From Condylostoma magnum (lineage: Eukaryota; Ciliophora; Heterotrichea; Heterotrichida; Condylostomatidae): a DNA stretch of 57,350 nt. This document shows positions 38,458 through 50,554 of the stretch, one piece after another. Every line of letters starts with the position of its first letter. Position 1 is the stretch's first letter. Made by a program: the position numbers and the translations under genes. Location of the stretch: assembly GCA_920105805.1 (NCBI GenBank), contig CAKKTI010000095.1, positions 1 through 57,350 on the forward strand, read 5' to 3'. The notes beneath the pieces are model-generated. The model saw only the letters and a program-made list of their open reading frames with translations, was not told where the DNA came from and made no database searches.

Positions 38458-39117
38458 ATGATGCTTTAATGCCGAAGCAGGTCAGTTGTTAGGGAGAATA
38501 GCTCTTATATCACACCTATCAAACATGCTATTTAAAGGTACAGTAGTGTAAGGAAAATAAAAAATTATACATACAGGGCAAGGTAAGACTAAGACATGAG
38601 AATAAAAGCTCCAAGAAGACAAATTATTTTCTAGCTTGCTGATGAGCCTAAAAATAAATAGTTTTGTAGAAATCTTCTAAGATAAGGAAAGAAGTAGAAA
38701 TTGCCTAGTATTAAAGAGGGGTAAAATAGATTGATTTAAAAGTACCTAGATAATAGCATTTAATCAACAATTAGATCAATTTAGAAAAGCAGAAATTGTC
38801 TAGATAAAATATAGTTTAGGGTAAAACCTGATATGTAGAAGGGAAAGTAGTTTATTAAAGCTGTGAAATCTGGAGATAAGGAAAAAGTGGAATAAATGTT
38901 ACTTGTACAGCCTTCTCTTATAACATCTGTTGATTCTACTTAATAGACTGCTTTGCATTGAGCTGCTAGGAGGAATAACTTTAAAATGATTAAAATATTG
39001 ATTAAACATAATGCTAATTTGTAAGCTAAGGATATTGCTGATAGAACACCTTATTTAGTAGCAAAAAAGTACTCTGGAAGGGATGTATAGAATTATATTC
39101 TTCATAAGATTAATTAA
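38458..39117 (+). CDS. ankyrin-repeat protein
   Basis: 219 residues. The basic N-terminal 130 residues have no recognised domain. Residues about 140-205 form two ankyrin repeats: a FIKAVKSGDKEKVEQML start, then TALHWAARRNNFKMIKIL and a DIADRTPYLVAKKY segment. The conserved Trp of ALHWAA is TGA (38959-38961). It ends in tandem TAA TAA. It begins only 4 bases after the second stop of the dehydrogenase gene. A second ATG directly follows the first, so the start could be one codon later. Probably a small adaptor protein. Confidence 0.8.
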
Positions 39118-39400
39118 TAACCAAAATGTAATAAAAGATACCTAAGGCTTCCTAAAATTGAAAGTAAATTCATAACAAAGATTTAGTTATATAATAAATT
39201 TTGTTAAAAGATTATAATGTATTTATATTAGAATCATCGAATAAAATGTATAGTACCCCTTTTAATAACACTGATTGCATTATCTTTAATATGAACTCAA
39301 ATTAGATTAAAATACTTAGAACCAATCCACAACTTCCCTAATCCTACTAAAGTCTATTTCAGCAAAACCCTTTATGCATTTATCTTTAAACATAATAAAA

Positions 39401-39784
39401 ATGTACTAAAATCACCACCCTAGCTATCCATACCCGATGCCTCCCTAACAAAACTACTAGCCAATTCCCTAACAAATGCCCTAATAACCCCAATTCCTTA
39501 ATCAGAATACTTAATACTTTTAAATGGGAATGCCAATAGCCTAACCTCCTATGGCACAATGAACTTAAAATCCCCAATAGGTCCAATGCATTTACTGTGG
39601 TAGTATAGTAGTAACACAGGTAAAGCACTAACCAGGACATACAACATATCTTTGGATGTTAGGACTATTTGTAGTAGGGGGAATTGCCTGCTGCTGTTAT
39701 CCCCTGTGCATAGACTAATGCCAAGACACTGTTCATAGCTGCCCAAACTGCGAGAAAGAGTTAGCAAAAACACCTCCCAGATAG
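39401..39784 (+). CDS. LITAF-domain protein
   Basis: 127 residues. An N-terminal region rich in Pro, Gln and Met is followed by a LITAF domain: VQCIYCGS as the first Cys knuckle, a hydrophobic stretch (LGLFVVGGIACCCYP) that dips into the membrane, and HSCPNCEKELA as the second knuckle. LITAF proteins are zinc-binding, monotopic membrane proteins of the late endosome/lysosome. The inferred stop is tandem TAG TAA (39782-39787), only 6-9 bases from the end of the convergent UPF1 gene. Confidence 0.9.
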
Positions 39785-39793
39785 TAAACAACT

Positions 39794-42298
39794 TTATCTA
39801 AATGCACTTAATAAGTCTACGTTGACACTAGCTTGTCTTGCATTCCGAACTTGTTTGTCTAAAACAGCGTTTTTGGATTGAAAATAACTTAAAAGATTTG
39901 TGAGTATTTAAGAGCTTTTAAGTGTATTTCTATTGGAAATGCAAATCATCCCGTATTTCGCTCTGGAGAGAGCTACATTGATTCTTCTATAATCTTACAA
40001 AAATCCAATACTCCCATCAGAATTTGACCTTACAAAGGAAACTATTACATAGTCCTTTTCTCTCCCTTAATAACTATCCACTGTTTTTACATCAATAGTA
40101 TGTTCCATTATTTCTGATTCTGCTAGTTTTTAAACAATATTAACTCGCTGACCATCGTAAAATGTTATAACACCTATTCTATTTGCATGAATTCCGCACT
40201 ATTGAATCAAGCTTTAAATGCAACTTATTACTTCATTAACCTCCTCATTGTTGGAGACAGATTAAGACGGTGTAAACCTTTCAGTACTGTCTATCAATCT
40301 TAGTTGAATGGATACTCTTGTTTATGCTTAGTTTATAAACCTGTAGTAATGCTAGCTGCTTTGCCTATCCTGACTTCCTATTGCATCTACTAGTATATTC
40401 TTATATACATTTTAACTAACAAATAAAGAAATGTCTGGATGCATCCTGTACTGTTCGTTCAAAACGATTCTATCATATCCACTTTGAATCATTGTTCCGA
40501 AGAAAGATTCAGTAAAATTACTGCGTCTTCCTGCAGGAGATAGTACTATTGGAGCTATTTGATCTTAATCTCCAAAAAGAACTAAACGTTTTGCTCCTTT
40601 TATTATTGGTAAAAATATATCAAAATCTATTGCTTAGGAAACCTCATCGATAATTACTGTATCAAACATATAATTTTTAAGATCCATTGACAACATTGAC
40701 ATAATTGTAGTACAAATGATCCTTTTCTCCTTGATAATATTCTTAAATATTTCTTCTTTCAATGCCTGAAATTATTCATCTTCTTCTTTTTCTAATTGTC
40801 CCCATATTCTATGCTGATTATAAAGCCTTATAAACTCCTAATTAGCTTGATTTTATAGCGCTAAAACATGGATAATAGGGAAATTGTAAATTTCAGTGTC
40901 GTCGTAGATCCATTCAAGACTTGAAGCAACTCGTCTTGCCATATTGAGGTTTCTTATTCTTTCGCAAATATTATCAATAGCTAGATTCGATTAACTGCAT
41001 ACTAAAATTTTGTCTTTTGTGAAAAGTGTAAGAGCTTCTACTAGTTTTGAAATAGTTGATGTTTTACCTGTACCTGGTGGCCCTTATACTAAAGTAAGAT
41101 TCTAATGCATTGATACAATTAAAGCTTCTTTTTATACGCCGTTAAGATCATTAATCTCTGTTATTCAATCTTGAAATGTTTATCTAGCGCCTCTATTCTT
41201 ACACTCAAGCTCATTTATTTCACAAATAGGACTAGGATTCATATTTTATCTGAGAAATAATCTATACATGTCCTTATTAACTCTAAGGACATTATTTGCT
41301 TTATTCTTTAAAATAATACAGTCATCATGCTCCTCAAACTGATTTTTAGTTAATATGTATTTGTTTTATGCTTTTTCAGGAACTCTATTACGTTCAAGTA
41401 ATACAGAAATAGCTTTCATTTTATAAAGCACCTCTTACCTTTTCTTGAACAATGAGTCACCGTGTGCTAAACTTAATGAATACCCATTGAATACTGTAAA
41501 ATCAGAACCTTACGTAATCTATATTACTAAATAATTTGAGAAAGTATCCATAATAACTCCCCTTCATGTCTCATGAGGCAATGCTGCATTTTTAAGAATT
41601 ACTGCTCCTTCTAATTAATATCCTTTTGACAGCACTTCAAACGGAACCTAAACTTTTATTCTAGTATTAAGAAAATTAAAACTTTCAATCTCAATTGTTA
41701 CATTTAAAATACTATCTCTAGCTGCAGTATTTTCTTTTTCTTTTTTCTCCAGTTTTAAGAATTACGAGCACAATTTAGCATATTAGTACCCAGATTCAAA
41801 CACAGGAGGCATATTTTCAAGATTAGTGTAATCAGCTTCTCTATCCAAAATGAATCCGTTTATTTCGTCATTATGTATACAGTCTATATCCAGAACCCTA
41901 TCAATAACCCTTATATACTGCCCTTACTGCATTTCTAGTATTCCGACTAATTTAGGATTTGTAAAGCCAGCCTGATGTCTTATTTGATTCTAGCATTCAG
42001 ATTTTTCACATGCTATGAATTTCTTAAGCGATGAAACTTGAGTCATCAGGAACAATTGCCGGATATCACTGTTCTCGCAACATTTGCACCAAAGATTTTC
42101 TCCTATAAAATTTTTGTTCTTCTTGGAGGTTTGATACGTCCAATGATTTGCATCGTAGGAGTGACTTATTAAGTGGGAGGGGTGAGACGTATTGCAGAAG
42201 GATAGATTGCATTGCTGGCATCAAACTAAGGACTTGATATTTCTATTAGGGCACTACGTTTACTCGTATACAAACATACACTGGTACAACAGAGACAT
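39794..42298 (-). CDS. UPF1: UPF1-like RNA helicase (nonsense-mediated decay)
   Basis: 834 residues in one frame. The N-terminus carries a Cys/His-rich zinc domain of UPF1 type (WCQQCNLSFCN, SHPSHLISH, WCKCCENS, ACEKSEC). Superfamily-1 helicase motifs follow: Walker A QGPPGTGKTS (about residue 406), Q/DEAD-box-like IIDEVSQA, FGDQDQIAP, YRMHPDIS, VDSYQGREKDYVI and NVALSRAKYGM. UPF1 binds mRNA and eRF1/eRF3, and triggers decay when termination is premature. The protein lacks the long SQ/TQ tail of animal UPF1. Inferred stop TAA 39796-39794. Confidence 0.92.
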
Positions 42299-42415
42299 TT
42301 TTAGTATAAGGGATGAAGTGTTTATATTTTGTAGAGTATTAAGTATAATAAATAGCACGTTATGTGTAATAACATTCATGCAATTGCAACAGTAAACGGG
42401 TGTTTTATATTAATT

Positions 42416-45022
42416 ATGGTTTTTCCAGGACTTCAAAGCCCTAAAAGTAGAGGAGTTACACCAAGTTACCACGGTAAATAAGCTATATAAGATAATGAAC
42501 TTTAATAGTAATTTGATTATATTTGCCAATAAGGCGATGCTAGTGAGATAGAATAGCAAATAGTTTAAAATCAAGGTGAAACGTTTATAACAAAAATTCT
42601 TATTGATAACCTCAGATACGACATTCTCTAAAATTAAATAAAAAAGAGATAGCTGGCATTTAGTATTGAAAGTGTAATTCAACTTATAATAGAAAAGTAG
42701 TGAAAATTGGTTTACAGGGTAATCAAATAAGTTTATAGAATAGACGGATATTACGACTACTTATACCTATCTGATACTGAGCTAGTATCAAGAGTAATTC
42801 TGGAATTAAAGGATCTCTAGAATTTTGAATATGCTTATAGAATTCTGTTGTTTTGGGATTCATACTAAGTTGACAAGACTTTAATTAAATTGCTGTATAA
42901 ATCAATACGAAGTGTGATAAGATACTAAGACATAGAAAGCTCTTTAATGTCAAATCATGAAAATCCTATAAAGATAAGTATAATCATGTCTGAATTATGC
43001 TATAGGGTTAAGCGCTGGGATAATACATTAACTTATAAATTTGAGAGTTTAATTGATCGATTCGTATCTTTTATATCAATACTCTAGAACAGATTCAACG
43101 ACTTACAACGGTTAAAGCTTATGTACTCCGATACTATTGGCAAAAAAACAATTTTATCAGTAATAGTAGCAAATCCTGATACTTACAGGTCAATTCTATA
43201 AGCTCCTATTATAGAAAGCATAGCAAAATCTTTACTATTCGCTGGAGGATTGCCCAAAATAAGGCTTTTTAGTCACTCTTATCTCCGTAAAATAAGGTAA
43301 TGCTTAAACGACGGGATTTGAAATATACACAAATAACCTTTACAAATCTCTTCTAATATAGGATTCTTTTAGTATGTATCATGGCGGGATACTGGGTACT
43401 AAAGATTAGTCCTAGAGTCATTTTTCTATGTAGCCATTTTAGTAATGCTGATCCATACAACCTCAGTTTACATAGAAGGATAGCTGCTTAGAAACGGCCA
43501 GAATTCAACAGCTTAAGATGTAAGTGATGGCCATGACAAACTAGACAGGGTTGAATTATAGTATCATGTTATTTTATATTTCACCTTCTTCATGTGCTTT
43601 GGAACTATACAAAAACTATTGTATAAAATGTTACTAGATGAAGTCTTAGTACTGAATTTGCCAATGATTATAGATACTTCTCTATTTGGACTAAATTCTT
43701 ATATAGGCTACTAATTTTTAATTCTTTCAAGAGATGAGGCAGATTTTTAAACAGTTGAGTATATAGCTACTTTCATGATTTTTATCCTATGTATAAAGTT
43801 GTTCTACACCTTAATGATAAACAGAACGATAGGAGGAATGATAAGAATGACAGTTAGTATAGTAAGAACAGCTACTCCTTACTTAGTCATCTTATTCTGC
43901 GCTTTAATTGGATTCTCCTTAATATTCCACGGCATCTTTTATGATGAGAATGTAGTCTGGTAGGATTTCAATACTACTATGAGAACTTTATTTACTTTTA
44001 CTCTAGGAAATCTTGATTTTACACTGTTTAATGAGCCTGATGGTTGGGGAATGTGATTTACTATATTTTGGGCATTGATATCTAATATCATTTTGCTTAA
44101 TATCTTAATTGCTGTTTTAAGTGGAGAGTATAACAGTCTTTCTGGTAAAATTATTGCTGATGGGATTGTTATAATGTATGATAATTGGTACTTAGCTAAA
44201 TATGCAGAAGGAACTGGAGCGTTTGCATTGTGTATTGTACCTTTAAATGCTGTATTTCTACCATTTATTCCTTTCTACTTTTGTAAAGGACTTAATAAGA
44301 AATATTTAGATCTAGCCTTGTGCTATTATAGCTATATGCTACTTCTCATTATGGCTATTACCCTATACTTTGTTGTTAGCCTGCTAGCCGTAATACCGAT
44401 CTGGATTTACCTTTTCTACTATATATTCAGACATAGCTAAAAATCTAAACCACTGAAAGCCTTAGATTTTATTTTACTGCTTTTTATAGGAATCTTTTAT
44501 ATCATTTTCCTCATATTTTACTCTGTTCCATTAGTAATAAGGTACTTATTCTCTTAGCCCAAAGAGCAGTAAGCTTTAATAACTCCTAGAATTTACTAAT
44601 AATTAGAATAAATAGCCTAAAACTACATCAGTGATGAGGACTAAACTGATGTTATAGTAAGCATGAACGAAATAATCAAATCACGTAAATCTAGACACAG
44701 ACATACATAAGTAAAACAATCTACTGGAAATGATTTTGGAAAACTGTAAAGACTAGTAACTCGAGTTATTAAAAAGGATGAGGCATAGTTTGATATAGAG
44801 CATAAATGGTCCTAATTGGTAACTAATGAAATTGTGCAAAGCTTCGCATCGTTCTCTTTTGACAGTAAAATCTACATAAATATCTCAAGAATGCAAAGAT
44901 TCATTGATAAGTTTAGAGATAATCATTAAAAAATATACGGAGTGACGATTACATGGACATAATTCGCATTGTCAGAGCAGAGGAGAATTATACGAAATTA
45001 TTTAAGGCAAAACACAGTTTAG
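42416..45022 (+). CDS. TRP-like cation channel, copy 1
   Basis: 868 residues. A helical cytosolic N-terminal half is followed, from about residue 340, by six membrane segments and a pore region: FTLGNLDFTLFN pore loop, then LLNILIAVLSGEYNS, the usual TRP/polycystin inner helix. Two extra hydrophobic segments follow (about 600-700), then a basic cytosolic tail. Trp in the pore region includes TGA. No ankyrin repeats are seen. It has a close relative at 46052. The inferred stop is TAG 45020 (TAA 45026 is possible), 13 bases from the convergent gene. Likely a non-selective or Ca2+-permeable channel. Confidence 0.82.
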
Positions 45023-45035
45023 TTATAATACATTT

Positions 45036-45812
45036 TTAAGAAAATCTTTCATTTCTGGCTCGCGATTGAGGTGGAGAGTATAGTTCACGGGCGTTTCTAG
45101 GAGGTATTTTCTATATAAATTTAGTATATCTGGGAGTTTTGTTCACTAAATGAATTCCATTTGATGTTCACGAAGTACTTTGAGTATTTTACGGAGTTGT
45201 GCTTTTATTTGTCCCAGTATCCCTACTATAATTGGCTCTGCTAGTATTCGTTGTGTTTTTATTTGCCCCAGTATCATTACTTTAATTAACTCTGCTAACA
45301 TTCGTTGTGTTTTTATTTATTGTTGCCACTTTTTCAAGATCATTGCTAAAATTAACTCTATTAGCTTTATTTGGACTATCAGGACGTTTTATTATAGAAA
45401 CAGGATTATGCTTGATTGAACTAAATCGTGTCTTTTATTCAACTTCTACTTAAGCTTCTAGAAACTAAATTCTAGTTTTTGAATAAATTAGTTGCTATTG
45501 AAGTTCAATATTTTGTTACCTTAAAGTTTCTTTTTCTTGTAATAATTCCGCAACTCTTTTTTATAGATCTCTTTTGTCTGATTATAAGGCATGAATTGTT
45601 AATCTTGCATTAGACATTTGCCCTTCTGATAAATCATCACTTTATGTAGTCATTCGTCCCACTGATGATGGTCTGCTTGATGCATTATCAGTATATGATA
45701 CTTTGAGCGTGTGCTAGTCAATACTTCTTCTAGTATATGGCTGAGGAGTTCTAGTTTTTTAATGACCCTATCGTACTGATTTTGAGGGGTTATATGTACT
45801 AAATTTTTACAT
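45036..45812 (-). CDS. coiled-coil protein with 18-residue repeats
   Basis: 258 residues. The N-terminal 60 residues are S/T/R-rich, followed by a short coiled coil (about 72-115, QKRVAELLQEKETLRQQN). Then two and a half near-perfect 18-residue units rich in N, T, S and D (NTSRANYSRDTGTNKSTT type) follow, and a basic tail with PRYTKFIQKIPPRN. No family recognised. It lies between the two TRP-like genes on the opposite strand, with its stop (TAA 45038-45036) close to that of the first channel. Confidence 0.72.
45196..45330 (-). repeat. 54-base tandem repeat inside the coiled-coil gene
   Basis: Copies begin at 45196 and 45250, with a partial third from 45304; all three begin GTTGTG on the plus strand. 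The 54-base period equals 18 codons and keeps the frame. Confidence 0.85.
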
Positions 45813-46051
45813 TTTTACTAATTCAACGCTTAAAGTTATAGCTTATTAAGTATGCAAAGTTAGGATATAAAATAGGTAGAATTTGTGAATAAGTAAATGT
45901 TTTTGTGTTTACAATACATTTCAATATAGATTTTTAATACTATTATCAAAACATCATACAACTACTCAGAGGCAGTACAAGTCTAAGCAATATGAGAAAA
46001 GCTATTAAAAATTATAAAAATTATAATGTGTAACTCCTTATAATTTATTAA

Positions 46052-49000
46052 ATGGATATTTCACTACTTTGAACTAACTAAACCACTCTGAGTTTAGACG
46101 AAATCTAATAACTAATATAGCAAATCAATGGCTAAACCAACCTTGATTAACTTTCAAATGAAATGAAATTTATAATAATTTGAATATCAGCAAAGAATTC
46201 AAATCAATTAGCCTTTTAGGAGGTTTGAAATTTAATCCCTGAATTTCATCACAAACTACTAAACTAAACAAACGGTATTATTGAAAATTAATTAGAAAAG
46301 TATGCGTTAAGAGCAGCAGTTAGACTTGGCAACGAGAAACTCAGTATAAAGATTTATAAAAGATGTGGATATAATATAAATGAGAAAATTTTACACCTTG
46401 CAGAGTAAAAATAGCTGATTGAGTTTATTGATTATGTTTAGAACAAGCAAAGATCTAGTATAACAGAAAGGAGTGATGATAATTTGATCAATTAAACGGA
46501 TAATTAAGGAGACTGAGCTTAATAAGTAACAAGCTCAATAGAAAAGCTCGTGATTGATGATGATATTGAACGATTAGATCATATTATGAAAGATAACACT
46601 TAAAATGCATTGCTTTTGTAATATCTGATAAAGCACTTCAAGTATGAGTATATAAAGAAGAATATTAAGAAGTTGCATATAATAGCTCAGGATTCTGATA
46701 TCATTTGTTTATTAGAGGATAATCAGTGAAAATTAGCTTAAAAGATGATTAGGCTAGATACAATGTACTATTTAAATGGACTTTCCCCAAAACTTCATAA
46801 CAACTAAATTATAGTACAAACTATTTTAGGACTGGCCCTAGTAGACTCCTCTTATTCCAACTTTAAAATCCTAAGGTTCTGGTAGAAAGAATAATCTAAT
46901 ATTCTTACAGTAAAACTCTTATTTAAAACTTTAAAAGACCTGATAGATCCAAACCTGGTAGAAGAATCTCCCTTGCCTAATGTCCCGAATCCCTTAAAAC
47001 TGTGTATACTGGTAATAGAACAATGTGAAATTGCAAAATCATGGTCATAACCCCTTTATTACAAATTTGAAGCTCTTTAGGAAAGATATCGTAGTATAAT
47101 GCAAATTGTATAGCTTAAGATAGGAGATGTTTAAAGACTGAGAATACTGTATGAGGATAAGATTTTTGGAATTACCTTAATGGAGTCAATGGTAAGGTTT
47201 GATGATGCTTACAGAAGTATACTTAAAACAGACTTAGTACGATAAGTTGCCTAATAAATGTGGTTTAGAGACGGCATAGGTAATGTATAACTCCACCATT
47301 GCTCTTTCCTCATAAAAATTTGACATTTACTGCGAAATGGTGTTTATAATGTCCATAAATACAAGCTGCCTTTGCCATAGGAAGTAGGAGTGTTTTCATA
47401 TAGTGCCTGAAGAGACTGTATTTACTAAAGAATCTTTATAGAAGCAGTGTACTCAGTTATACTTTGGATAATATTTATTGATATACAAGACACTTATATT
47501 GATTCTTAAATCATCGAAAATGATCCTTTAAAAACTCCTACTTAATAAACTGAGGCCGATGATAAACTTGATAATGTAGAATCTGATTTTACCATACAGA
47601 CTTACTTTACTATGTTTATTCTAATAGGATCTATATAACGTATATACGCATAATTGATTACTAGGAGAAAAGTAAGTTTGAGTGAATAGCCTATATATGA
47701 TGTAGCTATCTTTGGCCTAGCTTTCTACATCTTATCTAATTTCTCCTTTAGGTCAAGAAATTAATTAGATAACTAAAACGTAGAAAGAGCAAATACAGCA
47801 ATGATTTTCCTTCTAGGGCTCAAAGTAATGAACATAATTATAATGAATCGTAATTATGGAAGTATGATTAGAATGACAGTTCTAATTGTAAAAAAGTGTA
47901 TTCCTTACTTATTCATATTCTTTACAGCTACTGTAAGTTTTTCTTTATTCTTCCATGGATTGTTCTTTGAGGAAAATGTTGTATTTGAGGAATACAATAC
48001 TACTGTTAGAACTTTATTTGATTTTGTATTAGGAAACGTTGATTTTACTTTATTTGATGATGATACAGGACTTGGAATGTGGATTACTTATGCTTGAGCG
48101 ATTGCATCGACTATTGTATTGCTTAATATTCTAATTGCTGTGTTAAGCTAGGAGTACGAGCTACTGGTTGAATAGAAATATGCTGATATGATTGCTACTA
48201 TGTATGCTTGGTAGAGCTATTATAAGTATAATAAGGGATATGGAGCATTAACTATGTGCTTTGTTCCTATAAATGCTATTTTAATCCCCTTTTTACCCTT
48301 ATATTTAATACCAAAGGTTAATATAAGTAAAATTGATAAGATTTTATGCTATTACAGCTATATTATGATGTTTCTTATAGCTTTAATTGTATTTCTAGTC
48401 ATGAACTTATTAGCACTTATTCCTGCATATTTCTACATATTTTACTGAATTTTAAGTTACTCTAAATCAGGCAGATGCAGTAAATTAGGACAAGTTATAC
48501 TCTGGGCATTTATCGGATTATTCTACGAGCTATTCCTAGTTATCCATTCTTTACCTTTATTAATAGATTTTTTAATATCAGAAAAGCCAAAACGTTAACA
48601 AATTATTACAATTGAAATATTAACTGAAATCAAGAAAATCATAGAAATTTAAATTCAGGCTGATCCCTAAGCGGAAATAATCACTAGCTTAGACAGAGTA
48701 CTGCCCTTTTTACGAGACAGTGACTAACCAATCGTATAATTAGACCAAAGTCCTTCATAATCAATGGCACTGGGCAGATTTGAGTCTGTTTTACAAAAAA
48801 TGATAAGGGAAGAAACGATTAAATTTCAAATAAGATCTCGTTGAAATGAAATCTTGTTGTATGAGATTTTTAAGTCTTTCAGCTCATACCCCAAGAACCC
48901 AAATTACCCTATATATATTAATCTTTCAAGGATGAAGTAAATAATAACCAAGTATGAAAAAAAGCCAGATAAGATTTATGCAAGTCAAATATACTGGACA

Positions 49001-49237
49001 TAATATGCAATTCTACAACAAGCCAAATACGACAAATTGAGGAATAATTATTTAGTATAGATTAAAAATGCTTTAAGTGCCAGATTAAGATAAATCACAA
49101 TATAGCGATAGTTAATAAATAAGGACCTTCTACGGTACTTACAGTTCAATAGATTATCAATCAATTAATTCTGACTCGGACCGCCCTTTAAAGCCTTCCT
49201 GAAACATAGATTCTGACTTTGTGGATGTATCTCTTAA
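46052..49237 (+). CDS. TRP-like cation channel, copy 2
   Basis: About 1,061 residues, similar to the channel at 42416 across the membrane part: SAWRD before helix 1, an IRMTVLIVKKC segment, LGNVDFTLFD pore loop and LLNILIAVLSQEYE inner helix, then two further hydrophobic segments. The N-terminal helical domain is longer by about 200 residues. The end is unclear: TGA 49214, TAA 49235 and TAA 49259 are all in frame, and the frame stays open into the PP2C gene. TAA 49235 is used here. The two channels are probably an old local duplication, since their N-terminal parts have diverged strongly. Confidence 0.82.
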
Positions 49238-49393
49238 CTAATAGGCCAGTTCTTCAGCTAAAAAAAAAATTACCTAAAGAAAATCAACTATGAATCCCCA
49301 ACACAATTAAAGCATAAACACATGTGAGGTCTGTAAGCTAGGATGCCAGTTGATCTAGTTACATAAATTTTTAATAATCTGTGGTATTTTTAA

Positions 49394-50548
49394 ATGGGTG
49401 CTTGTTGTACTAAGTCTAAAAACAAACAGAATCTCAACTCCAATACAACAGGAGAATAAAACAACTAATTATTTAATGAAAACGATGTCAGAATCAGGCA
49501 CAGATTATCTGTTTATAAGCCTTCTCTTAATCAAGAAGAACATTAGCATATAAATTTGTTTGAAGCTGTTGAAAACCCTTGGCTAGACTAGTCAATAGAA
49601 AGTAATAAAGAAAAGTAAGTAATTCAAGGTTGTTTATCTCAAAAGACTTAAAGGGCTTTTGACGACAAACTTATGAAATTTCAATAAGGAAATATTGAAA
49701 GTGATTTTTTATCAAATTGTGGAATTTCTGTGCAATGTAAGAAAGGACTTAAACCAGAATCTCCAAATTAAGACGACTTTTGCATAATTCTAGAAAAGAA
49801 GTACTGATTCCTAGGAGTTTTTGACGGGCACGGCCAATACGGCCATTTTGTGTCCAATTTCATCAATGAAGCTTTACCTAATATTTTCCTATCAAACAAA
49901 AACTTTTTGACTCACACAAATAAAATCCTAAAAAAATCATTTGAAAAGGCAAACTTTGCTTTACTTGACCATTGCAGACAACCATCTACTAAATTTGACT
50001 GTTAACTATCCGGAACTACAGCCTCAGTGGCATTTATCTACAACTCTAACTTATACATAAGCAACGTAGGGGATTCAACTATAGTCCTAGCATACGAATC
50101 TGACGGCAGAATCTTAGGTAGAAAGGTGTCATTTGACCATAAGCCTTAAAAACTGTAAGAATAAAGGCGGATTATCCGACAGGGTGGGGAGGTTAAGAAG
50201 ATTCCTGGTGACATTCCCTACCGAGTCTTTTTAAAGAATAGATAATCCCCTGGACTGGCCATGAGTAGAGCCCTAGGAGACGAGGTTTCATAGACTGTAG
50301 GAGTAATCCCAACACCGTTTGTATAGAAAATAGAGTTGACTGAGAAAGACAAGTTTCTTCTTCTATGTTCAGATGGAGTTTGGGAGTTCATAAAGCCTCA
50401 AGAAGCAGTAGATATAATAATAAATTCTAGGACGATAGAAGAAGCAAGCTAAAAACTAGCGAAGGAGTCGTGGGATAGATGAAAGTCTTAAGAACCATCA
50501 GTTGATGATATAACTGTTATGGTAGTAAAAGTTCCGCAGTCATTATAG
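49394..50548 (+). CDS. PP2C-family protein phosphatase, lipid-anchored
   Basis: 384 residues. PPM/PP2C motifs in order: FLGVFDGHGQYGH, SGTTASVAF, YISNVGDSTIVL, RIIRQGGEV, GLAMSRALGD, LLLCSDGVWEF and SVDDITVMVV. These include the metal-binding aspartates of motifs DGHG, SDGVW and DDIT. The enzyme removes phosphate from Ser/Thr using Mn2+ or Mg2+. The N-terminus MGACC is a strong myristoylation plus palmitoylation pattern. The inferred stop is TAG 50546-50548. It converges on the next gene with 6 bases between them. The ATG is in the frame of the channel upstream. Confidence 0.93.
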
Positions 50549-50554
50549 ATTATG

